Of a stretch of 64,000 nt of DNA, positions 25,751 through 35,925 are shown piece by piece. The stretch comes from CAVUDO01 sp963740255 (GTDB lineage: Bacteria > Actinomycetota > Actinomycetes > Mycobacteriales > Cryptosporangiaceae): contig CAVUDO010000002.1 of NCBI GenBank assembly GCA_963740255.1, positions 930,001 through 994,000 on the forward strand, read 5' to 3'. Below the pieces are notes generated by a model, which saw nothing but the letters and a program-made list of their open reading frames with translations, made no database searches and was not told the DNA's origin. How positions within the stretch are numbered: the first letter of the stretch is position 1; every line of letters begins with the position of its first letter. The translations under genes and the position numbers were made by a program.

Positions 25751-27031
25751 ATGAGCGAACCGGACCCGGCGCAGAGCGCGGAGGCGACGGCTGTCCCGAC
25801 GGCCGTCCCGCTGCTGGAGCCGCGGGACGGGACGCCCGCCCCGGTGGACACGCCGGTCGACCTGGCCGACGCGGCCGCACGTCTGGCCGCCGGCACCGGA
25901 GTGGTGGCGGTGGACGCCGAACGGGCGTCGGGCTACCGGTACGGCCAGCGGGCCTACCTGGTCCAGCTGCGCCGGCAGGGCGCGGGGACGGTGCTGGTCG
26001 ACCCGCTCCCGTTCGACGACCTGGCCGTGATCGACACTGCCGTGGCCGACGCCGAGTGGGTGCTGCACGCGGCCAGCCAGGATCTCGCCTGCCTGGGCGA
26101 GCTGGGGATGCGGCCACGCCGCCTTTTCGACACCGAACTGGCTGGTCGGCTCGCCGGTTTCGAGCGGGTGGGCCTCGGCGCGATGGTCGAACGGGTGCTG
26201 GGCTTCACGCTGGAGAAGGGCCACTCGGCGGCGGACTGGAGCACCCGGCCGCTGCCGGCCGCCTGGCTCACCTATGCCGCGTTGGACGTGGAGCTGCTGA
26301 TCGAACTCCGCGACGCGCTCGCGGCCGAACTCCAGGCACAGGGCAAGGCCGGCTGGGCCGAGGAGGAGTTCGCCGCCTTGGCCGCGAGCAAGCCCGCGGC
26401 CCCCCGGACCGAACCGTGGCGCCGCACCTCCGGCATCCACCGGGTCCGCAGCGCGCGGGGGCTGGCCCGGGTGCGGGCCCTCTGGGAGGCGCGCGACGAC
26501 CTGGCCCGGCGCCGTGACCTCGCCCCCGGCCGGGTGCTGCCGGACTCGGCCATCGTCGCGGCGGCGCAGGCCGACCCGGCGGACGAACGGGCGCTGCTCA
26601 CGCTCCCGGTGTTCTCCGGCCGAGCCACCCGCCGGCTCGCCAGCACCTGGCTCGGTGCGCTGCACCAGGTCCGCGACCTCACCGAACCCCAGCTGCCGAC
26701 CACCTCCGCCGCCGGCGACGGTCCACCGCCGGCCCACCGCTGGTCCGACCGCGACCCGGCTGCCGCGAGCCGGCTGGCCCGTGCGCGCGAGGCGGTCTCG
26801 GCCATCGCGACGGAACACAACCTGCCGGCGGAGAACCTGCTCGCTCCCGACACCGTCCGCCGGCTCGCCTGGGCACCGCCGGAACCGATCACGGCGGACG
26901 AGATCGAGCGCGCCCTGCGGGCGCACGGTGCCCGCGAGTGGCAGATCGGACTCACCCACGTTGCCCTGGCCACGGCGCTGCTCGAAGGGCCGGAGTCCGC
27001 CCCGGCCGCGAAGGCGGCCCCCTCCGCCTGA
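25751..27031 (+). CDS. Ribonuclease D with HRDC domain
   Basis: This 426-aa protein has a DEDD 3'-5' exonuclease domain (about residues 35-205). Exo I is VVAVDAERASG, Exo II is VLHAASQDLACL and Exo III is LTYAALDVELL with the conserved Tyr. An HRDC domain (about 225-300) and an RNase D C-terminal helical region follow. RNase D trims 3' ends of tRNA precursors and other RNAs. ATG 25751 has GAGG nearby. An in-frame GTG at 25736 sits 6 nt behind TACGGT and could be a leaderless start, adding five residues. It lies in the hemE-DUF3000-rnd neighbourhood typical of actinobacteria. Confidence 0.9.
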   Translation: MSEPDPAQSAEATAVPTAVPLLEPRDGTPAPVDTPVDLADAAARLAAGTGVVAVDAERASGYRYGQRAYLVQLRRQGAGTVLVDPLPFDDLAVIDTAVADAEWVLHAASQDLACLGELGMRPRRLFDTELAGRLAGFERVGLGAMVERVLGFTLEKGHSAADWSTRPLPAAWLTYAALDVELLIELRDALAAELQAQGKAGWAEEEFAALAASKPAAPRTEPWRRTSGIHRVRSARGLARVRALWEARDDLARRRDLAPGRVLPDSAIVAAAQADPADERALLTLPVFSGRATRRLASTWLGALHQVRDLTEPQLPTTSAAGDGPPPAHRWSDRDPAAASRLARAREAVSAIATEHNLPAENLLAPDTVRRLAWAPPEPITADEIERALRAHGAREWQIGLTHVALATALLEGPESAPAAKAAPSA

Positions 27032-27175
27032 GCCGGTCGCGGAGCCGGCGCGGCGGGAGGCTGCCCGACAGGGCCACCGCCGGTTGGGCCGCCAGGCCCG
27101 CAACGGGCGCGCCGAGGTCGGCCGCCCCCGTGCGGAAGTGGAACAGCTCACACCGTTCGGCTTGCGCAGGCCGGG

Positions 27176-27192
27176 TTACCGGCGAGTAGCAT
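27176..27192 (+). promoter_or_regulatory. Candidate fad operator overlapping the -10
   Basis: TTAC-CGGCGA-GTAG (27176-27189) is a near-palindrome, one base short of TTAC-N6-GTAA. It overlaps a -10-like TAGCAT (27187-27192), about 70 nt before fadA. The placement fits a repressor of fatty-acid degradation genes; the identity of the regulator is inference. Confidence 0.4.
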
Positions 27193-27262
27193 TCCGCGCA
27201 GAGCGCCCGCCTTTCGTCGGGCCGCCCGCCAGCCCGAGCAGTGTCGCTCCCAGGGAGGGAAC

Positions 27263-28480
27263 GTGTCCCGACCCAGCCGCAACGTGGTCTTCGTCGACGG
27301 TGTCCGCACGCCGTTCGGCAAGGCCGGCCCCAAGGGCCTCTACGCCGAGACCCGCGCGGACGACCTCGTCATCGCCTGCATCCGCGCGCTGCTGCGCCGG
27401 CATCCGGAGCTACCGCCCGACCGGGTCGACGACGTCGCGGTCGCGGCCACCACCCAGATCGGCGACCAGGGCCTGACCATCGGCCGCACGGCCGCACTGC
27501 TCTCGGGCCTGCCCGAGACCGTGCCGGGCTACGCAGTCGACCGGATGTGCGCCGGCGCGATGACCGCGGTCACCACGCTCGCGGGCGGCATCGCCTTCGG
27601 GGCCTGCGACGTGGCCGTCGCGGGCGGCGTCGAGCACATGGGACGCCACCCGATGGGCGAGGGCGTCGACCCGAACCCGAGAATCCTCTCGGAGAAGCTG
27701 GTCGACCCGTCCGCCCTGGTGATGGGGCAGACCGCCGAGAACCTGCACGACCGGTTCCCGCACCTGACCAAGCAGCGGGCCGACGCGTTCGCGCTGGCCA
27801 GCCAGCAGAAGTACGCCAAGGCGCTGGCCGACGGACGGATCCAGGCCGACCTGGTGCCGGTCGCCACCCGCAGCGCCGAGCAGGGCTGGGGCCTGGCCGT
27901 GGCCGACGAACCGCCGCGGCCGGAGACCACGCTGGACGGCCTGGCCGGCCTCAAGACGCCGTTCCGCCCGCACGGTCGGGTGACGGCGGGCAACGCGGCC
28001 GGCCTCAACGACGGCGCCACCGGGGCGCTGCTGGCGGCCGAAGAGGTCGCCACCGAACTGGGCCTGCCGATCGGGATGCGGATGGTCTCCTACGCGTTCG
28101 TGGGCGTCGAGCCCGAGGTGATGGGCGTCGGGCCGATCCCGTCCACCGAGAAGGCGCTCCGACTGGGCGGCCTCTCGATCTCCGACATCGGCCTGTTCGA
28201 GCTGAACGAGGCCTTCGCCGTACAGGTGCTGGCCTTCCTCGACCACTTCGGCATCGGCGACGACGACCCGCGGGTCAACCCGTGGGGCGGCGCGATCGCG
28301 GTCGGCCATCCGCTGGCGTCCTCGGGCATCCGCCTGATGACCCAGCTCTCCCGGCACTTCGCCGACCGGCCCGACGTCCGGTACGGCCTGACCGCCATGT
28401 GCATCGGCATCGGCATGGGCGGCACCGTGATCTGGGAGAACCCGCACTTCACCGGCGCCACCGAAGGGGACCCGCGATGA
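27263..28480 (+). CDS. fadA: Acetyl-CoA C-acyltransferase (3-ketoacyl-CoA thiolase)
   Basis: This 405-aa thiolase has the nucleophilic cysteine in RMCAGAMTAV (C96). The active-site histidine is in GGAIAVGHPLASSG and the second cysteine in AMCIGIGMGGTVIWE near the C-terminus. It cleaves 3-ketoacyl-CoA with CoA to acetyl-CoA and a shortened acyl-CoA, the last step of beta-oxidation. GTG 27263 follows GGGAGGG. The stop overlaps the ATG of the next gene (ATGA), giving the classic fadA-fadB operon that encodes a trifunctional complex. Confidence 0.95.
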   Translation: MSRPSRNVVFVDGVRTPFGKAGPKGLYAETRADDLVIACIRALLRRHPELPPDRVDDVAVAATTQIGDQGLTIGRTAALLSGLPETVPGYAVDRMCAGAMTAVTTLAGGIAFGACDVAVAGGVEHMGRHPMGEGVDPNPRILSEKLVDPSALVMGQTAENLHDRFPHLTKQRADAFALASQQKYAKALADGRIQADLVPVATRSAEQGWGLAVADEPPRPETTLDGLAGLKTPFRPHGRVTAGNAAGLNDGATGALLAAEEVATELGLPIGMRMVSYAFVGVEPEVMGVGPIPSTEKALRLGGLSISDIGLFELNEAFAVQVLAFLDHFGIGDDDPRVNPWGGAIAVGHPLASSGIRLMTQLSRHFADRPDVRYGLTAMCIGIGMGGTVIWENPHFTGATEGDPR

Positions 28481-30576
28481 CGGCCACCGCGCTGGAACAG
28501 CCCGACGAGATCGTCACCCGCGCCCTGGTCCGCTACGTCACGGTGCCCGGCCTGGACGGCGAGATCGCCCTGGTCACGCTCGACAACGGCCGCGACCACA
28601 CCCGCCCGTCCACGTTCGGCGCGGGCGGGATGGCCAGCCTGGCCGCCGCCCTGGACACGATCGAGGCGCGGACCCCGGCCGTCCGGGCGGTGGCGGTGAC
28701 CGGCAAGCCGTTCATCTTCGCGGTGGGCGCCGACCTCTCCGGCGTGCCGCGGATCACCGACCGGGCCCAGGCGCTCGCCGTGGGGCAGCTGGGCCACCGG
28801 GTGTTCGCCCGCTTCCGCGACCTGTCGGTGCCCACGTTCGCATTCGTCAACGGCGCGGCGATGGGCGGTGGCCTGGAGATCGCCCTGCACTGCGACTACC
28901 GCACGCTGTCCTCGGGTGTTCCCGCCCTCGCGCTGCCGGAGTGCTTCCTCGGCCTGGTGCCCGGCTGGGGCGGCACCCAGTTGCTGCCGCACCTGATCGG
29001 CGCCGAGAAGGCCGTCAAGGTCATCATCGAGAACGCGCTGAACAACAACACGATGCTGCGTGCGCCGCAGGCGTTCAAGCTCGGGATCGCCGATGTCATG
29101 CTCGAGCCCGCCGACTTCCTCGAACGCTCGCTCGGCTGGGCCGCCGGAGTGCTCCGCGGCGAGATCACCGTGCAACGGCCCGAGGTCGACCGTGGCGCGG
29201 CCTGGGACGACGCGGTCGCCCGTGGCCGGGCCTTCGTGGACGCGAAGGTGCACGGCGCCGCACCCGCGCCGTACCGGGCGCTCGACCTGATCGCGCTCGC
29301 GAAGACCGTCCCGTTCGCCGAGGGCACGGCCGCCGAGGACGTGGCCCTGGCCGACCTGGTGATGGGCGAACACCTGCGCGCGGGGCTGTACTCCTTCGAC
29401 CTGGTGCAGAAGCGGGCCCGCAAGCCCGTCGGCGTGCCGTCCCGCGACCTCGCTCGACCGGTCACCAAGGTCGGCATCGTCGGCGCGGGCCTGATGGCCA
29501 GCCAGCTCGCGCTGCTGTTCGCCCGTCGCCTAGAGGTTCCGGTCGTGCTGACCGACCTCGACCAGGCCCGGCTGGACTCGGGCGTGCGCTACGTCCACGC
29601 CGAGGTCGACAAGCTGCTGGCGAAGAACCGGGTCACCGCCGACGCCGCCAACCGGCTCAAGGCGCTGGTCACCGGCTCGCTGACCAAGGACGCGTTCGCC
29701 GACGCCGACTTCGTCCTGGAGGCCGTCTTCGAGAACCTGGCGGTCAAGCAACAGGTCTTCGCCGAGGTGGAGGCGGTGGTGTCGCCGGAATGCGTGCTCG
29801 CCACGAACACCTCGTCGCTGCCCATCACCGAGATGGCCGCCGGCCTCGCGCATCCCGAACGGGTGGTCGGGTTCCACTTCTTCAACCCGGTGGCGGTGCT
29901 GCCGCTGCTGGAGATCGTACGGGCCGAGCAGACCGACGACCCGACGCTGGCGACGGCGTTCGCGGTGGGCAAGCAACTGAAGAAGTCGTGCGTGCTGGTC
30001 ACCGACGCCCCGGCGTTCGTGGTCAACCGGCTGCTCAACCGGTTCCTGGGCGAGGTCACCCGGGCGATCGACGAGGGCACCGGCTTCGACGAGGCCGACC
30101 GGGCGTTGGAACCGCTCGGCCTGCCGATGAGCCCGCTTGCGCTGCTCGGGCTGGTCGGGCCGGCCGTGGCGTACCACGTCACCGAGGTGCTGCACGCGGC
30201 GTTCCCCGACCGCTTCCGCGTCTCCGAGAACATGGGCAAGGCGGTGCGGGCCGGCAAGACCGGCTACTACGACTGGTCGGACGGAACGCCGCGCATCGAT
30301 CCGGAGATCGCCGCGATCTACGGCCCGCGGGGCGGTGGGCCGACCGGCGACGAGGTGCGGGAACGCGCGCTCGCGGCGCTGGCCGAGGAGATCCGGCTGA
30401 TGCTCGACGAGGGCGTGATCGCCGAACCGCAGGACGTCGACCTGTGCATGCTGCTCGGAGCCGGTTGGCCGTTCGCCCTCGGCGGGATCACGCCGTATCT
30501 CGACCGGACGGGCATCTCCGAGAAGGTCACCGGCCAACGGTTCCTGCCCAGGGGGGTGGCCAGCCTGCCGGCCTGA
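28477..30576 (+). CDS. fadB: Bifunctional enoyl-CoA hydratase / 3-hydroxyacyl-CoA dehydrogenase
   Basis: This 699-aa protein has an N-terminal enoyl-CoA hydratase domain (about residues 20-240). Both catalytic glutamates are in conserved places: GGGLEIALHCDYR and LPECFLGLVPGWGGTQ. The dehydrogenase NAD-binding domain (about 325-505) has VGIVGAGLMAS and the catalytic histidine in GFHFFNPVA. Two C-terminal helical domains follow, including GKAVRAGKTGYYDW. The nucleotide-binding loop reads GAGLMA where GxGxMG is usual, a mild deviation. It hydrates and oxidises enoyl-CoA for the FadA thiolase, whose gene it overlaps by 4 nt. Confidence 0.94.
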   Translation: MTATALEQPDEIVTRALVRYVTVPGLDGEIALVTLDNGRDHTRPSTFGAGGMASLAAALDTIEARTPAVRAVAVTGKPFIFAVGADLSGVPRITDRAQALAVGQLGHRVFARFRDLSVPTFAFVNGAAMGGGLEIALHCDYRTLSSGVPALALPECFLGLVPGWGGTQLLPHLIGAEKAVKVIIENALNNNTMLRAPQAFKLGIADVMLEPADFLERSLGWAAGVLRGEITVQRPEVDRGAAWDDAVARGRAFVDAKVHGAAPAPYRALDLIALAKTVPFAEGTAAEDVALADLVMGEHLRAGLYSFDLVQKRARKPVGVPSRDLARPVTKVGIVGAGLMASQLALLFARRLEVPVVLTDLDQARLDSGVRYVHAEVDKLLAKNRVTADAANRLKALVTGSLTKDAFADADFVLEAVFENLAVKQQVFAEVEAVVSPECVLATNTSSLPITEMAAGLAHPERVVGFHFFNPVAVLPLLEIVRAEQTDDPTLATAFAVGKQLKKSCVLVTDAPAFVVNRLLNRFLGEVTRAIDEGTGFDEADRALEPLGLPMSPLALLGLVGPAVAYHVTEVLHAAFPDRFRVSENMGKAVRAGKTGYYDWSDGTPRIDPEIAAIYGPRGGGPTGDEVRERALAALAEEIRLMLDEGVIAEPQDVDLCMLLGAGWPFALGGITPYLDRTGISEKVTGQRFLPRGVASLPA

Positions 30577-30608
30577 GGCGCCACGCTGTCGGCCATCCGT
30601 CGTCTGTC

Positions 30609-30620
30609 GAACGACCGTTC
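30609..30620. promoter_or_regulatory. GAAC-N4-GTTC motif (LexA-box-like)
   Basis: CGAACGACCGTTCA matches the CGAAC-N4-GTTCG box of Gram-positive LexA at all but one outer base. It lies between fadB and the ABC ATPase gene, not before a repair gene. One such match in 64 kb is not significant by itself. Confidence 0.25.
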
Positions 30621-30628
30621 AAGCCGAG

Positions 30629-30651
30629 CGCTACTCTCACGCACAGTAGCG
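30629..30651. promoter_or_regulatory. Perfect 7-bp inverted repeat upstream of the ABC ATPase gene
   Basis: CGCTACT-N9-AGTAGCG is a perfect dyad 135 nt before the GTG start. No T-run follows, so an operator or an RNA hairpin is more likely than a strong terminator for fadB. The regulator is unknown. Confidence 0.45.
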
Positions 30652-30786
30652 TCGACCCTGCCTCGGCATGGCGGTTTGCTCTGCACTCCGGGGGCGGGTC
30701 AGAGTGTGCCGGGGCACGCCGTCGGTGGACGGCTCCCCCGGTGCGCCGCTGCGGCGGCTCCCTCGACGACGCGGGCAGGTGATTGG

Positions 30787-32067
30787 GTGGCGGCGATCCG
30801 ACTGGACGCGCTCACGAAGGTCTTTCCCGACGGCACGATCGCGGTGAAGGACCTCTCGCTGGAGGTTGCGCCCGGGGAGTTCGTCGTGCTGGTCGGCCCG
30901 TCGGGATGCGGCAAGTCGACCGCCCTGCGGATGGTGGCCGGGCTGGAGACGGTCACCGCCGGGGAGGTGTGGATCGGACCCGCCGTGGCCACCCGCCTCC
31001 CGCCGAGGCTCCGCGACCTCGCGATGGTGTTCCAGGAGTACTCCCTGTACCGCCACATGAGGATCCGGGACAACATCGCGTTCCCGTTGCGAATGGCGAA
31101 GCGCCCCCCGGAGGAGATCGCCGACCGGGTGAGCGAGGCCGCCACGATGCTCGGCATCTCCGACCTGCTCGACCGGTACCCCGAGGAGCTCTCCGGCGGG
31201 CAGCGCCAGCGGGTGGCGATGGGGCGCGCGCTGGTGCGCAGACCCGCCGCGTTCCTGATGGACGAGCCGCTCTCCAACCTCGACGCGGGCCTGCGGGCCG
31301 AGCTGCGGACGGAGATCGCGACGCTGACCCGCGAACTCGGGGTGACCACTCTCTACGTCACCCACGACCAGGCCGAGGCGATGACGATGGCCGACCGGGT
31401 GGTCGTGCTCCGCGCCGGCGTCCTCGAACAGGTCGGCACGCCGCAGCAGGTCTACGAGCACCCGGCAACGCTGTTCGTGGCCGCCTTCTTCGGTACGCCG
31501 CGGATGAACCTCTTCGAGGCCGACGTGCACGCCTACCTCGACGAGGAGGTGCTGCTGGACCTCGGCGGCCAGGCCCTGTCCATCCCGTGGAAGCATCCGC
31601 GGGCCCGCCCGTTGAGCCGGTACCACGGCACCCGCGTGGTGGTGGGCCTGCGGCCGGAGGCCCTCGCGGTGGGCACCCAGGGCAGCACGTCCCTGCAGGG
31701 CCGGATCCGGCACCTGGAGAACCACGGACACGAGATCTTCGCGCACGTGGACGTCGGCTCGCGGCCGGTGCCCCCGGCGCTGACCGCCGCCGCGCCCCCG
31801 GCCGTCCAGCGTCCGGCCCGGCGCGGCCTCCTCGAACGCCTCCGCGGCGACGGCGGCCGGCGTCGCGGCGGCCGGCACACCGACGGCGCCAAGAGCGAGT
31901 CGACGCCCAGCCCCGCCCACACCTACCGCGCGGCCGACCTGGTGATCCGCACCCCGCTGTCCACGCCCGCCAGCGCCGGCGATGTGGTCACCGTCCGGGT
32001 GGACGCCGACCACCTGCACCTCTTCGACGTCGCCGACGGGCGGGCGCTGTCCTCGCCGCGGGTCTGA
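30787..32067 (+). CDS. Orphan MsiK/UgpC-type sugar ABC transporter ATPase
   Basis: This 426-aa ATPase has Walker A GPSGCGKST (about residue 40), Q-loop FQEYSLY, signature LSGGQRQR, Walker B AFLMDEPLSNLD and switch His VTHDQ. A C-terminal TOBE/MalK regulatory domain follows. In that domain an Arg/Ala-rich segment of about 50 residues (ARRGLLERLRGDGGRRRGG) interrupts the fold, which is unusual. No permease or binding-protein gene lies nearby. In actinomycetes a single MsiK ATPase energises many carbohydrate importers, and this gene fits that role. GTG 30787 has AGGTGA upstream. The start could be placed differently by a few codons. Confidence 0.85.
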   Translation: MAAIRLDALTKVFPDGTIAVKDLSLEVAPGEFVVLVGPSGCGKSTALRMVAGLETVTAGEVWIGPAVATRLPPRLRDLAMVFQEYSLYRHMRIRDNIAFPLRMAKRPPEEIADRVSEAATMLGISDLLDRYPEELSGGQRQRVAMGRALVRRPAAFLMDEPLSNLDAGLRAELRTEIATLTRELGVTTLYVTHDQAEAMTMADRVVVLRAGVLEQVGTPQQVYEHPATLFVAAFFGTPRMNLFEADVHAYLDEEVLLDLGGQALSIPWKHPRARPLSRYHGTRVVVGLRPEALAVGTQGSTSLQGRIRHLENHGHEIFAHVDVGSRPVPPALTAAAPPAVQRPARRGLLERLRGDGGRRRGGRHTDGAKSESTPSPAHTYRAADLVIRTPLSTPASAGDVVTVRVDADHLHLFDVADGRALSSPRV

Positions 32068-32112
32068 GGACGCCGCCCACGCAGGATCGCGGCGTCACCG
32101 GGATCGGCGGCC

Positions 32113-32760
32113 TCAGTCCCGGCCCGGCTGGACGGCGAGCAGCACGCCCGCGGCCAGCGACACGGTCGCCTCGGTCCCCACGAACGTGTTGCTGACCCCC
32201 CGCGACGTGCCGGCCGGCAGATCCTCGGACCGCAGCGGGTAGCGCAGCCCCTCGGTGCGCACCGCGAACGCCGGGCCGTGCACGGGCAGCAACGACACCA
32301 GCTCGCCCGGCTCCCCCCGCAGCACGGTGGACCGACGGACGACCGTCAGCGTGGCCGGACCCATCCGGGCCTGGACCCGCACGTCGGCGTAGGCCGGCGC
32401 GGCCAGCAGCAACCCGTTGGCGAGCCAGTGGTCGAACCGGCCGCCGTGGCCGCCCAGCACCACGATCCGGGACGGTTCGGTGGCCAGCGCGGCGCCGAGC
32501 GCGAGTTCGAGGTCGGTGGCGTCCTTGGCCACCGGGTGCCGGACGACGCGCCCGCCCGCACGGGCCACCGCGTCGACCTGGGACAGGGTCGCCGAGTCGA
32601 AGTCGCCGACGGCCTCGTCCACCCGCAGGCCCAGCGCCAGCGCATGGGCGATCCCCCCGTCGGCGGCCACCACGTACGCACCGGACGGGATGCCGGCCAG
32701 CGCATCCGGACGGACCGGCTCTCCCCCCGTGACCACGACCACGGTCCCGGTCCTCGTCAT
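32113..32760 (-). CDS. Thiamine diphosphokinase / TPK-like
   Basis: The 215-aa product resembles thiamine pyrophosphokinase. It has VVVVTGGEP, VAADGGIAHALALG, VGDFDSA (the conserved DFDS metal/ATP site), KDATDLELAL (KDxTD) and VLGGHGGRFDHWLANG. The C-terminal beta domain has TRGVSNTF. The enzyme transfers pyrophosphate from ATP to thiamine. ATG 32760 begins just before the first strand; GTG 32820 would add 20 low-complexity residues. It lies 93 nt downstream of tpiA on the same strand and may be read from the glycolytic operon. Confidence 0.85.
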   Translation of the reverse strand: MTRTGTVVVVTGGEPVRPDALAGIPSGAYVVAADGGIAHALALGLRVDEAVGDFDSATLSQVDAVARAGGRVVRHPVAKDATDLELALGAALATEPSRIVVLGGHGGRFDHWLANGLLLAAPAYADVRVQARMGPATLTVVRRSTVLRGEPGELVSLLPVHGPAFAVRTEGLRYPLRSEDLPAGTSRGVSNTFVGTEATVSLAAGVLLAVQPGRD

Positions 32761-32853
32761 GCCCGCGGCGCCCGTGTCCGGCGGCCACCCGGCGGGCGCG
32801 GTGTCCGCTGCGTCCGTCACGGGTCCGTCGTCACCGGTCTGTCCGTCACCGGG

Positions 32854-33657
32854 TCACGTCAGGACCGCGTGCTCCGGGAAACGGCACAGGGTGGCGAACT
32901 CCTCGGCGTTCAGGCTCGCGCCGCCCACCAGTGCGCCGTCGACGTCGTCCTTGGCCATGATCCCGGCCACGTTGTTGGCCTTGACCGAACCGCCGTAGAG
33001 GATCCGGGCGGCCACGGCCACGTCGCTGGCATACAGCTCCACCAGCCGCCCCCGGATCGCCGCACACACCTCCTGCGCGTCCTCGGGTGTCGCCACCTTG
33101 CCGGTGCCGATCGCCCAGACCGGTTCGTAGGCCACCACGATCGTCGCTGCCTGCTCGACGGTGACGCCGGCCAGCGCGGCGTCGAGCTGGGCCAGCGTGT
33201 GCCCGACGTGCGCACCGGCCTCGCGCACCTCCAGACCCTCCCCCACGCACAGGATCGGCACCAGACCATGGGCGAACGCCGCCCCCACCTTGGCGTTGAG
33301 AAGCCCGTCGTCCTCGCGGTGGTGCTCGCGGCGCTCGGAGTGGCCGACCACCACGTAGGTGCAGCCGAGCTTGGCCAGCATCGGTCCGGACACGTCCCCG
33401 GTGTAGGCCCCGGAGGCATGCGGCGAGAGGTCCTGCGCGCCGTAGCTGAGCAACAGCCGATCGCCCTCCACCAGCGTCTGCACGCTGCGCAGGTTGGTGA
33501 AGGCCGGCAGCACGGCCACCTCGACGAGGGTGAGCTGCTCCTCGGTGAGGCTGAACGCGACCTTCTGGGTCAGCGAGATCGCCTCGAGGTGGTTGAGGTT
33601 CATCTTGTGGTTGCCCGCGATCAGCGGACGCCGTGCGAACCCGGGCTTCTTGGCCAC
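32854..33657 (-). CDS. tpiA: Triosephosphate isomerase
   Basis: This 267-aa TIM barrel has IAGNHKMN (Asn and catalytic Lys, residues 14-21; the usual WK is HK here). The electrophile His is in VVGHSERR, the catalytic Glu in VAYEPVWAIGTGK, and the phosphate loop in ILYGGSVKANN. It interconverts dihydroxyacetone phosphate and glyceraldehyde-3-phosphate. GTG 33657 is preceded by GGAGAG and starts 1 nt after the pgk stop. Order gap-pgk-tpiA on one strand is the standard actinobacterial glycolytic operon. Confidence 0.96.
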   Translation of the reverse strand: MAKKPGFARRPLIAGNHKMNLNHLEAISLTQKVAFSLTEEQLTLVEVAVLPAFTNLRSVQTLVEGDRLLLSYGAQDLSPHASGAYTGDVSGPMLAKLGCTYVVVGHSERREHHREDDGLLNAKVGAAFAHGLVPILCVGEGLEVREAGAHVGHTLAQLDAALAGVTVEQAATIVVAYEPVWAIGTGKVATPEDAQEVCAAIRGRLVELYASDVAVAARILYGGSVKANNVAGIMAKDDVDGALVGGASLNAEEFATLCRFPEHAVLT

Positions 33658-33658
33658 G

Positions 33659-34912
33659 TCAACTCTCCTGTGCTGTGTCGGCCGGCCCGGCGAACGCCCG
33701 GCCTTCGGGCTCCAACGCGGCGACGCCGGGCAGGACCTTGCCCTCCAGGTACTCCAGCGACGCCCCGCCGCCGGTGGAGATGTGCGAGAACGCCGACTCG
33801 TCCACGCCGAGCTGGCGCACCGCCGCTGCCGAGTCGCCACCGCCCACGATGGACAGCCCCTCGACCCCGGCCACCGCCTCGGCCACCGCCTTCGTCCCGG
33901 CGGCGAACGGAGCCAGCTCGAACACGCCCATCGGCCCGTTCCAGAACACCGTCCGCGCCGGCGCGAGCCGGCCGGCGAACAGCTCCGCCGTGGCCGGGCC
34001 GATGTCCAGGCCCTTCCAGCCGTCCTCGATGGCGTCCGCCGGCACGACCCGCGTCGCGGCATCGTCGCTGATCTCCTGCGCGACGACCACGTCGAGGGGC
34101 AGCACGATCTTGTCCCCGCCCTCGTCCAGCAGCCGCCGGCAGGTGTCGACCATCTCCTTCTCCAGCAGCGAGCCGCCCACCCCGTGCCCCTGCGCGGCGA
34201 GGAAGGTGAAGCACATCCCGCCGCCGACCAGCAGCGCGTCGACCTTGGGCAGCAGGGCGTCGATCACACCGAGCTTGTCCGAGACCTTGCTGCCGCCGAG
34301 CACGACCACATAGGGGCGTTCCGGCGCGCCGGTGAGCACCGTCAGCACGTCCAACTCGCGCAGCAACAGCCGGCCCGCGTAGGCCGGCAGCAACAGGGCG
34401 AGCTCGTAGACGCTGGCGTGCCTGCGGTGCACGGCGCCGAACGCATCGTCCACATAGGCACCGTCCGGCCCGGCGAAGGCCGCGAGCCGCTCGGCGAACT
34501 CCCGCCGTTCGGCCTCGTCCTTGGTCGTCTCCCCCGGGTTGAACCGCAGGTTCTCCAACAGCACCACGCCGCCCTCGGCCAGCCCGTCCACGGCCTGCCG
34601 GGCCTGCTCCCCCACCGTGTCGACCGCGAACGTCACCGGCACGCCCAGCAGCTCACCGAGCCGTTCGGCGACCGGCGCCAGCGTGTACCTCGGGTCGGGC
34701 GCGCCCTTCGGACGGCCCAGGTGGGAGCACACGATCGCCTTCGCCCCGGCATCGCGGAGCGCACCCAGCGTCGGCAGCACGGCCCGGATCCGGCCGTCGT
34801 CGGAGATGGCGGAGCCGCCGGCCCCCTGGTCGAGAGGGACGTTCAGGTCGGCGCGCAGCAGCACGCGCCGACCCTCGACCCCCTCGGCGAGCAGATCGTC
34901 GAGGGTCCTCAT
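33659..34912 (-). CDS. pgk: Phosphoglycerate kinase
   Basis: This 417-aa enzyme has the N-terminal substrate site LLRADLNVPLD and CSHLGRPKG, LLENLRFNPGE, hinge region VVLGGSKVSDKLGV, and the nucleotide site VFWNGPMGVFE and IVGGGDSAAAV. It transfers phosphate from 1,3-bisphosphoglycerate to ADP. ATG 34912 lies 8 nt after the gap stop. It is the middle gene of gap-pgk-tpiA with almost no spacing, so co-translation is likely. Confidence 0.97.
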   Translation of the reverse strand: MRTLDDLLAEGVEGRRVLLRADLNVPLDQGAGGSAISDDGRIRAVLPTLGALRDAGAKAIVCSHLGRPKGAPDPRYTLAPVAERLGELLGVPVTFAVDTVGEQARQAVDGLAEGGVVLLENLRFNPGETTKDEAERREFAERLAAFAGPDGAYVDDAFGAVHRRHASVYELALLLPAYAGRLLLRELDVLTVLTGAPERPYVVVLGGSKVSDKLGVIDALLPKVDALLVGGGMCFTFLAAQGHGVGGSLLEKEMVDTCRRLLDEGGDKIVLPLDVVVAQEISDDAATRVVPADAIEDGWKGLDIGPATAELFAGRLAPARTVFWNGPMGVFELAPFAAGTKAVAEAVAGVEGLSIVGGGDSAAAVRQLGVDESAFSHISTGGGASLEYLEGKVLPGVAALEPEGRAFAGPADTAQES

Positions 34913-34920
34913 CGCCCGCC

Positions 34921-35925
<1,005 letters not shown>

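Noticed and set aside
27241..30576. A 1111-codon plus frame suggesting a FadA-FadB fusion
   Set aside because: Only the second half is real protein (FadB). The first half is Arg/Pro-rich and lies over the true fadA, which is in another frame and overlaps fadB by ATGA.
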